Assembly (NCBI GenBank): GCA_946628525.1
Contig: CAMOWO010000037.1
Span: 1 to 7,189, forward strand
From: an uncultured Bacillota bacterium
Lineage (GTDB): Bacteria > Bacillota_A > Clostridia > Peptostreptococcales > Anaerovoracaceae
Length of the DNA: 7,189 bases
Reading direction: 5' to 3'
Under the pieces are notes generated by a model. The model saw only the letters and a program-made list of their open reading frames with translations. It was not told the origin of the DNA and did not search any database. The position numbers and the translations under genes are program-made. Positions 1 through 5,858 of this stretch are shown here, one piece after another (position 1 is the stretch's first letter; each line of letters starts with the position of its first letter).

Positions 1-362
1 CCGTGGGCTCCGGCACATTCCGCCGTACGCATGATGGCCCCCAGATTGTGGGGGTCTTCGAGGCCGTCCAGGATGATCACGAAGGGGTCTTCGCCCCGCT
101 CCGCTGCTCTGGACAGGATATCATCGATGGTGCAGTAGCTGTAGTCGGAAACCACCGCTATGACGCCCTGGTGGTTCCCTTCGCAGAGCTTGTCCATCCT
201 GCTTCTATCACTGTAATAGATGGGTATCTTTTTCTCTTTTGCCTTCGCCTCGATCTTTCGTACGGAACCCTCCGCGCCCTTCGCGATGGTGATCTTGTCG
301 ATCTGCCGCTCGCTTCTCAAGGCTTCCATCACGGCATTTCTACCTGTTATCGTTTCGGACAT
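1..362 (-). CDS. rlmB: 23S rRNA (guanosine-2'-O-)-methyltransferase, SpoU/TrmH family, N-terminal part
   Basis: Only the first 120 codons and two bases are present; the gene runs off the left edge. RlmB-type SpoU enzymes transfer a methyl group from S-adenosylmethionine to a 2'-hydroxyl of a conserved guanosine in 23S rRNA. Residues about 5-75 match the small N-terminal substrate-binding domain, beginning ITGRNAVMEAL and including the typical HQGVIA stretch (65-70). Residues about 98-121 are SpoU motif 1, LDGLEDPHNLGAIMRTAE, with the conserved Asn106 and Arg112. The knotted methyltransferase core that binds the cofactor lies outside the window. The ATG at 362 lies inside the end of folA, a 23-base overlap, so translation is probably coupled. 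The ribosome site is weak (ACAGG about 10 bases upstream). It is the last visible gene of the cysS operon, and the cysS-mrnC-rlmB association is classic in Bacillota. Family assignment is firm; the exact target nucleotide is inferred. Confidence 0.9.
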   Translation of the reverse strand, partial: MSETITGRNAVMEALRSERQIDKITIAKGAEGSVRKIEAKAKEKKIPIYYSDRSRMDKLCEGNHQGVIAVVSDYSYCTIDDILSRAAERGEDPFVIILDGLEDPHNLGAIMRTAECAGAH

Positions 363-834
363 ATTTCAAAAACCTGTATTCCGTTCCTTTGTGCTCCTGC
401 GTCTCGCTCTCCCACGTGACCTGGTACCCCAGAGAGTCCAGATCCGGGAAGAACCGGTCCGCTTCGTATTCTTCGTCTATCTTCGTCACATAAAAAGTGT
501 CCACATCATCGAAGAAGAGTTCGTAGGTCTCCGCTCCTCCGCAGACGAACACTTTATCATCGTCGTACTGCTTCACCGTCTCCAGCACTTCTTCCCTCGA
601 ATGGCAGATGATGCAGCCCTCGTTTTCGTAGTACGCATCCCTTGTGAGAACGATGTTCGTGCGCCCCGGAAGCGGTTTGCCGCCGGGATATGTGCTTATG
701 GTCTTGCGCCCGTAGACGATGACGTTTCCCAGTGTTTTTTCTTTGAAGTATTTAAGATCTCCCGGAAGATGCACCAGGAGATTGCCGTCTTTTCCGATGG
801 CCCAGTTTCTGTCTACTACGACTATGGCGTTCAC
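340..834 (-). CDS. folA: Dihydrofolate reductase
   Basis: This gene encodes a 164-residue enzyme, the usual DHFR length. It reduces dihydrofolate to tetrahydrofolate with NADPH in the cytosol. Visible motifs are DRNWAIGKDG (8-17), LPGDLKYFK with the catalytic acid Asp26 (23-31), the cofactor-binding GRKT (42-45), LPGRTNIVLT (55-64), CGGAETYELF with the conserved Gly pair (98-107), and Thr117 in YVTKI. The position matching Trp22 of the E. coli enzyme is Val21 here; related clostridial DHFRs, as I recall them, also lack this Trp. Translation starts at a GTG (832-834) with GGAGG five bases upstream; no in-frame ATG is better placed. The start is 14 bases after the thyA stop. The pairing makes metabolic sense because ThyA oxidises methylene-tetrahydrofolate to dihydrofolate, which this enzyme recycles. 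Confidence 0.95.
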   Translation of the reverse strand: MNAIVVVDRNWAIGKDGNLLVHLPGDLKYFKEKTLGNVIVYGRKTISTYPGGKPLPGRTNIVLTRDAYYENEGCIICHSREEVLETVKQYDDDKVFVCGGAETYELFFDDVDTFYVTKIDEEYEADRFFPDLDSLGYQVTWESETQEHKGTEYRFLKYVRNDNR

Positions 835-848
835 GTTTACCTCCGGAT

Positions 849-1679
849 CTATACTGCCACAGGGATGTTCTTCACCTGCGGGTTCGTCTGATAATCCTCC
901 ACCTTGATATCGTCCAGCGTGAAATCATAGAAATTCTTGATCTCAGGGTTGAGGCTGAACTTCGGTGCCGGATACTGCGGCCTCGTGATGAGTTCTTTCA
1001 CGATGTCCACATGTCTGTCATAAATGTGTGCATCTGAGATCACGTGGATGAGTTCTCCCGGCTCCAGATCTGAGACCTGGGCGAGCATATATACGAGGAC
1101 GGCGTACTGCACCACGTTCCAGTTGTTGGCCGTCAGGGTGTCCTGGGACCGCTGGTTCAGGATGGCGTTGAGCTTCTTTCCCGTCACGTTGAACGTCACG
1201 CTGTAGGCGCACGGTTCAAGACCCATCTCCGTCAGATCCCCGAAGTTATAGATGTTCGTCATGATCCTTCTGGAGTACGGCGCGTTCTTCAGCTGCCAGA
1301 GCACGCTGTCCACCTGGTCCATCTCACCAAACGGGAACTTGTATTTCACGCCCATCTGATAGCCGTAGGCCTTGCCGATGGTCCCGTCGCCGCCGGACCA
1401 GGCATCCCAGATATGGGTCGAAAGATCCGCCACTCTGTTGGACTTTTTCTGCCATATCCAAAGCATCTCGTCGGTGCAGGACTTGATGGCTGTCGGCCGC
1501 AGCGTGAGGGCCGGGAACTCCTCCGAAAGGTCGTACCTGTTCACCACACCGAACTGCTTGATGGTGTGGGCCGGCGTCCCGTCATCCCACTTGGCTCTGA
1601 CCTGCTGCCCTTCGCTGGAGAACCCGTTATTGATGATGTCCGAACACATATCTACAAAAAGCTTGTCCGCTTTGCTCAT
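849..1679 (-). CDS. thyA: Thymidylate synthase (ThyA type)
   Basis: This 276-residue enzyme methylates dUMP to dTMP with 5,10-methylenetetrahydrofolate and releases dihydrofolate. Visible landmarks are the phosphate-binding Arg pair in YSRRI (Arg137-Arg138), the nucleophile Cys157 in EPCAYS, QRSQD (176-180), Asn188 in ANNWN, which matches the pyrimidine-reading Asn of E. coli ThyA, and DAHIY with His218 and Tyr220. The C terminus ends PVAV, like the PVAI of E. coli, whose terminal residues close over the active site. The His that follows the catalytic Cys in E. coli is Ala158 here, and QRSCD is QRSQD; both fit a divergent clostridial ThyA subgroup rather than inactivation. The ATG at 1679 has GGAGG seven bases upstream, and that site overlaps the stop codon of the preceding small gene, suggesting coupled translation. 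Confidence 0.96.
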   Translation of the reverse strand: MSKADKLFVDMCSDIINNGFSSEGQQVRAKWDDGTPAHTIKQFGVVNRYDLSEEFPALTLRPTAIKSCTDEMLWIWQKKSNRVADLSTHIWDAWSGGDGTIGKAYGYQMGVKYKFPFGEMDQVDSVLWQLKNAPYSRRIMTNIYNFGDLTEMGLEPCAYSVTFNVTGKKLNAILNQRSQDTLTANNWNVVQYAVLVYMLAQVSDLEPGELIHVISDAHIYDRHVDIVKELITRPQYPAPKFSLNPEIKNFYDFTLDDIKVEDYQTNPQVKNIPVAV

Positions 1680-1690
1680 TCTTTATCCTC

Positions 1691-1927
1691 CTAAAACATC
1701 CTCAAAATACCGTATTTGATGATGATCCCGATGATGCCCAGAACGATGACGGCAACGTAGATCTTCTCCGTGGAATTGAGATTCTTGAGGCCCTTCTGCT
1801 CCTTGAAGCCCTCGGCCTCCCGCCGCTTCTCATTCTCCTCTGAGGTGTACTTGTTCGCACTTATGTAGCCAGCGATCCATTCCGTCGACTTATTTGTGAC
1901 CTTGCGTTTTTTGCCTGCCTTCTTCAC
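1691..1927 (-). CDS. Small single-pass membrane protein of unknown function
   Basis: This is a 78-residue protein I do not recognise. I place the start at GTG 1925-1927: an AGAGGT ribosome site lies about eight bases upstream, and the GTG overlaps the mrnC stop as GTGA. Longer in-frame versions (to 2038) would run inside mrnC and lack support. The N-terminal part is soluble and very basic (KKAGKKRK at 2-9, then a Lys/Glu-rich helix-like stretch to about 50). Residues about 56-72 are a hydrophobic membrane segment (YVAVIVLGIIGIII), followed by a short KYGILRMF end. The basic side faces the cytosol by the positive-inside rule, giving a tail-anchored-like layout. Its stop forms part of the thyA ribosome site. 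The spacing says it belongs to the operon, but its role cannot be told; it may anchor or modulate something at the membrane. Confidence 0.78.
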   Translation of the reverse strand: MKKAGKKRKVTNKSTEWIAGYISANKYTSEENEKRREAEGFKEQKGLKNLNSTEKIYVAVIVLGIIGIIIKYGILRMF

Positions 1928-2325
1928 TTCTGTGACCTCTCGATTATCTCTATCGCTTCCTTCATGATCTGCGCAAGCCGCTGCTGCTGCCCGTCGAGAT
2001 ACAGGTACCCCACCAGCGCTTCCATGGCTGTGGCCCATCTGTAATCCAAAGGGTCTGCGTTCTTGGCTTTCGTCACGGGTTTTCTGTTTCTCGCCCGCTT
2101 CACCAGGTTCTGCTCCTGCTCCGTCAAATTATCGAACAGGGCCTTCACCGCCATGGCCTGGGCCGATGCTTTGACGTACCCTGTGGCCCTGCGGTGCAGT
2201 GCGGAAACGTCGGAAGATGACGCGTCTATGATGTGCTCCCTTATGAACTGCTCATAGACGGCGTCTCCCATGTATGCCAGGACGGTCGTGTTCATCCTGA
2301 TAAGTTCTTTCTGTGTCTGCGTCAT
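1924..2325 (-). CDS. mrnC: Mini-ribonuclease III
   Basis: This 133-residue protein is an RNase III catalytic domain without a double-stranded-RNA-binding domain, the hallmark of Mini-RNase III. In B. subtilis the enzyme matures the ends of 23S rRNA precursors. Visible motifs are LAYMGDAVYE with the metal-binding Asp21 (16-25), the basic KRARNRKP (76-83), and ATAMEALVGYLYL with acidic Glu102 (98-110), matching the usual ATxxEALiGyLyL. The ATG at 2325 shares one base with the cysS stop (TAATG). AGAGG lies only three bases before it, which is tight but still the best start, because it gives about 15 residues ahead of the catalytic motif, close to B. subtilis MrnC. The next Met (11) has no usable ribosome site. 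Its place just after cysS is the standard Bacillota arrangement. Confidence 0.95.
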   Translation of the reverse strand: MTQTQKELIRMNTTVLAYMGDAVYEQFIREHIIDASSSDVSALHRRATGYVKASAQAMAVKALFDNLTEQEQNLVKRARNRKPVTKAKNADPLDYRWATAMEALVGYLYLDGQQQRLAQIMKEAIEIIERSQK

Positions 2326-3740
2326 TATCCTCTGATCACCTGCACGCCCTGCGGAGTGTCCTTGAGGGTGATCCCCTGTGCCTTCAGCTGATCTCTGATC
2401 TCGTCGGCTCTGGCGAAATCCTTTGCCTTCCTTGCGGCCTGTCTCTCATCGATGAGGGCCTGAAGCTCCGGATCGATCTCCACCTTCTCTTCCACTTCCT
2501 GCTGGAGCAGTCCCAGGATGCTTGCAAGTTCCATCAGGAAATCCAGTGATTTCTGAGCGAATTCCTTTGATGCTCCGTCCTTGACTGCTGTATTGATGGC
2601 TGTGATCAGTTCGAAAACAGCGGAAATGGCGTCTGCCGTATTGAGGTCGTCGTCCATGGCTTCGATGAACTTCTCTCTGTACTTATCGAATCCTGCAAGC
2701 GTCTCCTTCTCTTCGTCAGTCATCTGGCCGCTTCCCGTCTGGATGAGGTGCTTCAGATTGCTCTTGGCGTTCCTCATTCTCTTCAGGCCGTTCTGCGACT
2801 GAGTCAGGATCTCAGGGTTGAAGTCGATCGGTCCTCTGTAGTGGCCGCTGAGGATCAGGAATCTCAGCACTTCGCCGTCGTAAGTCTGCAGAAGATCTCT
2901 GACCGTCTTGAAGTTGCCCAGTGACTTGGACATCTTGACGCCGTCGATGTTGATGTATCCATTGTGCATCCAGTAGTTGGAGAACTTCGTGCCGTTATGA
3001 GCTTCTGACTGGGCGATCTCGTTCTCGTGGTGCGGGAACTGCAGGTCTTCGCCGCCTGCGTGGATGTCGATGGTGTCTCCCAGATACTTTCTGGACATGG
3101 CGGAGCACTCGATGTGCCAGCCCGGTCTTCCCATGCCCCAAGGGCTCTCCCATGCGATCTCGTCCTCTTCCTTACGAGCCTTCCAAAGTGCGAAATCCAA
3201 TGGATCTTCCTTCTTCTCGTCGTCAGCATTTCGCGTTCTCTCGCTGGCGCCTACGATGAGGTCGTCGATGTTCTTACCGCTCAGCTTGCCGTAATCCTTG
3301 AACTTGCGGGTTCTATAGTATACGTCGCCGTCCACTTCGTAGGCATATCCCAGATCGATGAGATCCTGCACGAACTTGATGATGTCGTCCATGGTCTCCG
3401 TGACCTTCGGGTGCACGCTGGCCTTCTTGACGTTGAGGGCCGCCGCATCTTTGAAGTACTCTTCGATGTACTTTTCGCTGATTTCACCGGCTGTCACGCC
3501 TTCTTCCTTCGCTCTGTTTATGATCTTGTCGTCCACGTCCGTGAAGTTCTGTACAAACTTGACCTTGTACCCTCTGTATTCGAGGTACTTTCTCATGGTG
3601 TCAAAAACCACGAAAGGTCTCGCATTCCCGATGTGAAAATAGTTATATACGGTCGGTCCGCAAACGTACATCTTGACCTTACCTTCCTGGATCGGTACAA
3701 ACTCTTCTTTTTTTCTGGTAAGGGTGTTATATATTCTCAT
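2325..3740 (-). CDS. cysS: Cysteinyl-tRNA synthetase
   Basis: This 471-residue class I aminoacyl-tRNA synthetase attaches cysteine to tRNA-Cys using ATP; the length is normal. The HIGH-type signature is HIGN (36-39) and the second signature is KMSKSLGN (269-276). The four likely zinc ligands that select cysteine are Cys27 (YVCGPTVYNYF), Cys212 (WHIECSAMS), His237 and Glu241 (FPHHENEIAQSE). The C-terminal part (about 345-471) is the helical DALR-like and tRNA-binding region, with the common RQAARKAKDFARADEIRDQL stretch. The ATG at 3740 has GGAGG four to five bases upstream. It is the first gene of the operon and overlaps mrnC by one base. The promoter lies about 57-85 bases upstream, and the predicted leader (about 50 bases) is too short for the T-box that controls cysS in some Bacillota. 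Confidence 0.98.
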   Translation of the reverse strand: MRIYNTLTRKKEEFVPIQEGKVKMYVCGPTVYNYFHIGNARPFVVFDTMRKYLEYRGYKVKFVQNFTDVDDKIINRAKEEGVTAGEISEKYIEEYFKDAAALNVKKASVHPKVTETMDDIIKFVQDLIDLGYAYEVDGDVYYRTRKFKDYGKLSGKNIDDLIVGASERTRNADDEKKEDPLDFALWKARKEEDEIAWESPWGMGRPGWHIECSAMSRKYLGDTIDIHAGGEDLQFPHHENEIAQSEAHNGTKFSNYWMHNGYINIDGVKMSKSLGNFKTVRDLLQTYDGEVLRFLILSGHYRGPIDFNPEILTQSQNGLKRMRNAKSNLKHLIQTGSGQMTDEEKETLAGFDKYREKFIEAMDDDLNTADAISAVFELITAINTAVKDGASKEFAQKSLDFLMELASILGLLQQEVEEKVEIDPELQALIDERQAARKAKDFARADEIRDQLKAQGITLKDTPQGVQVIRG

Positions 3741-3763
3741 TTTTCCTCCAATTTTTTGTTTCA

Positions 3764-3778
3764 GAAGCCTTCGGCTCC
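3764..3778 (-). other. Small hairpin in the cysS leader
   Basis: In the predicted cysS transcript, a six-pair stem (GGAGCC with GGCTTC, including one G-U pair) closes a three-base GAA loop. It lies about 24 bases before the cysS start and is followed by an A-rich stretch, so it is not a terminator. It might affect mRNA stability or translation; no function is shown. Confidence 0.35.
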
Positions 3779-3796
3779 CCTTGATACTCGGTCATG

Positions 3797-3825
3797 ATTT
3801 TATCACAAAGGTGTGTTGTTTTCAA
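3797..3825 (-). promoter_or_regulatory. Predicted SigA-type promoter of the cysS operon
   Basis: On the minus strand a -35 box TTGAAA (3820-3825) is separated by exactly 17 bases from a -10 box TAAAAT (3797-3802), with TG one base upstream of the -10 (extended -10). The -35 begins only 11 bases beyond the stop codon of the DJ-1-family gene. The predicted start is near 3790, giving a leader of about 50 bases. No operator-like repeat overlaps it, so constitutive expression is likely. Confidence 0.75.
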
Positions 3826-3836
3826 CATTCTGGCCT

Positions 3837-4394
3837 CTACTGCCGGGTGACGAGAAAGCCTTCTGCCACCTCGTCTGCAGCGTCCTTTCCTGCCAGGTAC
3901 TCAAGGACTGCAAGGGCGAACTGCGCTGCATACCCCGGGCCCATGCCGGTGATGATATTGCCGTCTGTCACCGCGCCCGCCGGCACCGGCTTCGCGCCGC
4001 CGTTTGTGAGGGCATCTTCCATACCCGGATACACCGTGGCTTCTTTGCCTTCCAAAATGCCGTGAGGCGCCAGAACGACGCCCGGGGACGCACAGATCGC
4101 CGCGACGCCTTTGCCTGATCGCGCAAAGTTTTGCACGTAACTCATGAGGCCCTCGTGAGCCTCAAGGTTCGTCGCTCCCGGAAGCCCTCCGGGGAGAACG
4201 ATCATGTCGCATCCTTCATGGTCTGCCTCCTCGAACGTGACGTCGGCCTCGACGGATATGCCGTGGGCTCCCTGAACGATCTTGCCACTTGATACGGATA
4301 CGAGCTGCACATCGACGCCGCCGCGCCGCAGGATGTCCACCGCTGTGAGGGCCTCGATCTCCTCGAAGCCATAAGCCAGGTAAACGTTTACCAT
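3837..4394 (-). CDS. DJ-1/PfpI (ThiJ/YajL-like) family protein
   Basis: This 185-residue protein has the length and order of motifs of the DJ-1/YajL branch. Visible landmarks are the N-terminal AYGFEEIEA with the conserved acid Glu14, VLPGG (66-70), the nucleophile elbow AAICASPG with reactive Cys101 (98-105), and MGPGYAAQFALAVLEYL near the end (151-167). The position matching human DJ-1 His126 is Tyr122 (TVYPG), a position that varies in bacterial relatives, as I recall. Family members are cytosolic and linked to oxidative-stress protection, chaperoning or glyoxal handling; the exact activity here is unknown. The ATG at 4394 has GGAGG seven bases upstream. No clear promoter lies in the 72-base gap behind it, so it is probably read from the DivIVA-like gene through the hairpin at 4417-4442. 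No terminator follows it, so transcripts may run on into cysS. Confidence 0.92.
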   Translation of the reverse strand: MVNVYLAYGFEEIEALTAVDILRRGGVDVQLVSVSSGKIVQGAHGISVEADVTFEEADHEGCDMIVLPGGLPGATNLEAHEGLMSYVQNFARSGKGVAAICASPGVVLAPHGILEGKEATVYPGMEDALTNGGAKPVPAGAVTDGNIITGMGPGYAAQFALAVLEYLAGKDAADEVAEGFLVTRQ

Positions 4395-4416
4395 CTCAAA
4401 ACCTCCATAATCACAA

Positions 4417-4442
4417 AGAGAGCAAAGTTTCCTCTGCTCTCT
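4417..4442 (-). terminator. Intergenic hairpin with GAAA loop; weak terminator or attenuator
   Basis: In the minus-strand transcript an 11-pair stem (AGAGAGCAGAG with CTTTGCTCTCT, one G-U pair) closes a GAAA tetraloop, a very stable GNRA-type loop. The bases after it (TTGTGATT) form only a poor U-tract, so termination is likely partial. It lies between the DivIVA-like gene and the DJ-1-family gene, where it could lower expression of the second gene or protect the 3' end of the first. Confidence 0.6.
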
Positions 4443-4466
4443 CTAAAAGCATATGTACATTGACTG

Positions 4467-5675
4467 CTAGTCTTCTTTGAACAGATTCTCTAAACCTTCG
4501 AATGATATTTCCTCAGCGCCTTCTGCAGACAGTTCATCGTCAAGACTTGAGAAGTCGATATCATCGAAGTTGATCTCTCCAAGACCTACCTCTGTTGCCT
4601 CTGCTGCGATTTCTTCTGCAGGAACTTCCGGTGTCTCGATGACATCGGCGATCTCTTCTACTGCTGCAGCTTCAGGCTCTTCGCCCAGGTCCTTGAGCAG
4701 ATCTTCAACGTTGATCTCTGTAGGTACGGCTTCCTCGGCCTCTTCTGTATCCTCGATGATGATCTCGGAATCTGCAGTGACCAGTTCTTCTTCCTCTACT
4801 TCAGGAATCTCTTCTACTGCTTCTTCTACCGGCTCTTCGACTTCTTCTGCAGGTGCTTCCTCTGCAACAACATTCTCTGCTTCTGCTGCGATGATCTCAT
4901 CTACGGTCGGAACGTCTTCGAATCCGACCGGCTCTACGGCAGGTTCCTCTGCAGCCTCAGCCGCCTCTGTTTCCTCTACAGGGAGGATGTCCTCAACACC
5001 GTCTGCGTTCTCAGGGAATGCGATGTCGTCCTGCTCCTCTGAGATCTCCCAGCTGTATGCATCTTCGTCATTGAGTTTGCTCTTGATGCTGTCGATCTTG
5101 CCTGCTGTTCTGAGGATGTTCGTCTTGATGTCCATGAACTCTTCTTCCATGGCATTCATCTGCTGTGTATATTTATTCTTCAGAGCGTTACACTTCTCTC
5201 TCTCCGCATCCACATCGGCCTGCATCGCAAGCTTCTCTGCCTCAACGGCCTTCCTTGATGCATTGAGTTCTTCGTTGATGGCATTCTTCTCTGTCTCAAC
5301 ACCGGCATACAGAAGTTTGAGTTCTTCTTCCTGCTTGGCGATCTGTTCTTTCCCTTCTGCAAGGATGCTCTCGACCTCTGTCTTGGCCTGGTTGATGATG
5401 TCATTGCTGCTCTTCTTCGCTTCCATGATAAGGCTTACGTAGAGTTCATTGTTCTCATCGTATTTCTGGTATCTCTCCTTGAGCGTCAGCAGCTCTCCCT
5501 CGTATGAGTTCTGCAGTTCTTCGATGTTCTGCTCGTACAGGTCGCATAACTGCTGCATGCAGTTGTAAACATCGTCCTTATCAAATCCGCCCTCAGTATC
5601 TTTCTTGATACTCATACTCTTAAGAAGGCCAATGACCGTTTCCCTTCTTTTTTCTGTTAATGCCTTTCTATCCAT
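4467..5675 (-). CDS. DivIVA-like coiled-coil protein with long acidic C-terminal region
   Basis: This is a 402-residue protein. Residues about 28-52 (GGFDKDDVYNCMQQLCDLYEQ) resemble the GY/F-x-x-D-x-V-x-x-x-hydrophobic pattern of the DivIVA N terminus. Residues 55-205 are long, heptad-like, charged helix, including ELYVSLIMEAKKSSNDIINQ (77-96), which recalls the second coiled coil of DivIVA proteins. Residues about 210-402 are extremely rich in Glu, Ala and Val, probably disordered, ending in short hydrophobic-acidic patches (FDDIDFSSLDDEL, SFEGLENLF). There is no signal peptide or membrane segment. DivIVA-family proteins mark curved membranes at poles or septa; such a role is inferred. I chose ATG 5675 because CGAGGT precedes it by five bases; the in-frame ATG at 5702 has no ribosome site and lies about 14 bases after the predicted transcript start. 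A generic coiled-coil scaffold is the alternative. Confidence 0.75.
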   Translation of the reverse strand: MDRKALTEKRRETVIGLLKSMSIKKDTEGGFDKDDVYNCMQQLCDLYEQNIEELQNSYEGELLTLKERYQKYDENNELYVSLIMEAKKSSNDIINQAKTEVESILAEGKEQIAKQEEELKLLYAGVETEKNAINEELNASRKAVEAEKLAMQADVDAEREKCNALKNKYTQQMNAMEEEFMDIKTNILRTAGKIDSIKSKLNDEDAYSWEISEEQDDIAFPENADGVEDILPVEETEAAEAAEEPAVEPVGFEDVPTVDEIIAAEAENVVAEEAPAEEVEEPVEEAVEEIPEVEEEELVTADSEIIIEDTEEAEEAVPTEINVEDLLKDLGEEPEAAAVEEIADVIETPEVPAEEIAAEATEVGLGEINFDDIDFSSLDDELSAEGAEEISFEGLENLFKED

Positions 5676-5722
5676 ATTATACCTCGTCTCTAAAGATGAC
5701 ATAATTGTCCATACTTACGTGC

Positions 5723-5751
5723 ATTATAACATCTAGATATGAATTTGTCTC
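5723..5751 (-). promoter_or_regulatory. Predicted extended -10 promoter of the DivIVA-like gene
   Basis: On the minus strand a perfect -10 box TATAAT (5723-5728) is preceded by TG one base upstream, and a moderate -35 GAGACA (5746-5751, four of six matches to TTGACA) lies 17 bases away. The predicted start is near 5716, leaving a leader of about 40 bases to the ATG at 5675. Confidence 0.7.
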
Positions 5752-5779
5752 CCAAAAAATGCAAATTTATACATTCCTA

Positions 5780-5809
5780 TTGACTTTTTTAAGATACTCA
5801 AGTTATCAT
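5780..5809 (+). promoter_or_regulatory. Predicted SigA-type promoter of the plus-strand membrane protein gene
   Basis: A -35 box TTGACT (5780-5785, five of six matches) is followed after 18 bases by TATCAT (5804-5809, five of six). Transcription would start near 5817, about 42 bases before the ATG at 5859. Its -35 lies 28 bases from the -35 of the divergent promoter, so one regulator bound between them could affect both. I see no clear operator repeat. Confidence 0.6.
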
Positions 5810-5858
5810 AATTGGTGTTTATACAAGCGGTCCATTGGATCCCTTGGGGAGGTAAGCG

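Noticed and set aside
220..891. 223-codon plus-strand open frame across rlmB/folA
   Set aside because: It is antisense to the clear DHFR gene and shows no family motif or ribosome site.
1928..2038. N-terminal extension of the small membrane protein from an ATG inside mrnC
   Set aside because: The extra residues are out-of-frame mrnC sequence; the GTG at 1927 has a good ribosome site and the usual GTGA coupling.
3741..3796. T-box riboswitch ahead of cysS
   Set aside because: The gap between predicted promoter and start codon is only about 50 bases and shows no T-box sequence or long leader structure.
3027..3797. 256-codon plus-strand open frame opposite cysS
   Set aside because: It is antisense to a full-length, motif-complete cysS; a shadow.
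4477..5442. Long (321-codon) plus-strand open frame, Ser-rich
   Set aside because: It lies opposite the Glu/Ala-rich region of the DivIVA-like gene; the Ser-rich product is the expected mirror of GAA/GAG/GCA codons. No ribosome site, no domain.
5676..5702. Upstream ATG (5702) for the DivIVA-like gene
   Set aside because: No ribosome site and only about 14 bases after the predicted transcript start; ATG 5675 has a GAGG site at normal spacing.
5751..5780. Alternative plus-strand promoter TTGTCT/TATACA around 5745-5773
   Set aside because: Both boxes match only four of six bases; the TTGACT/TATCAT pair further down fits better.
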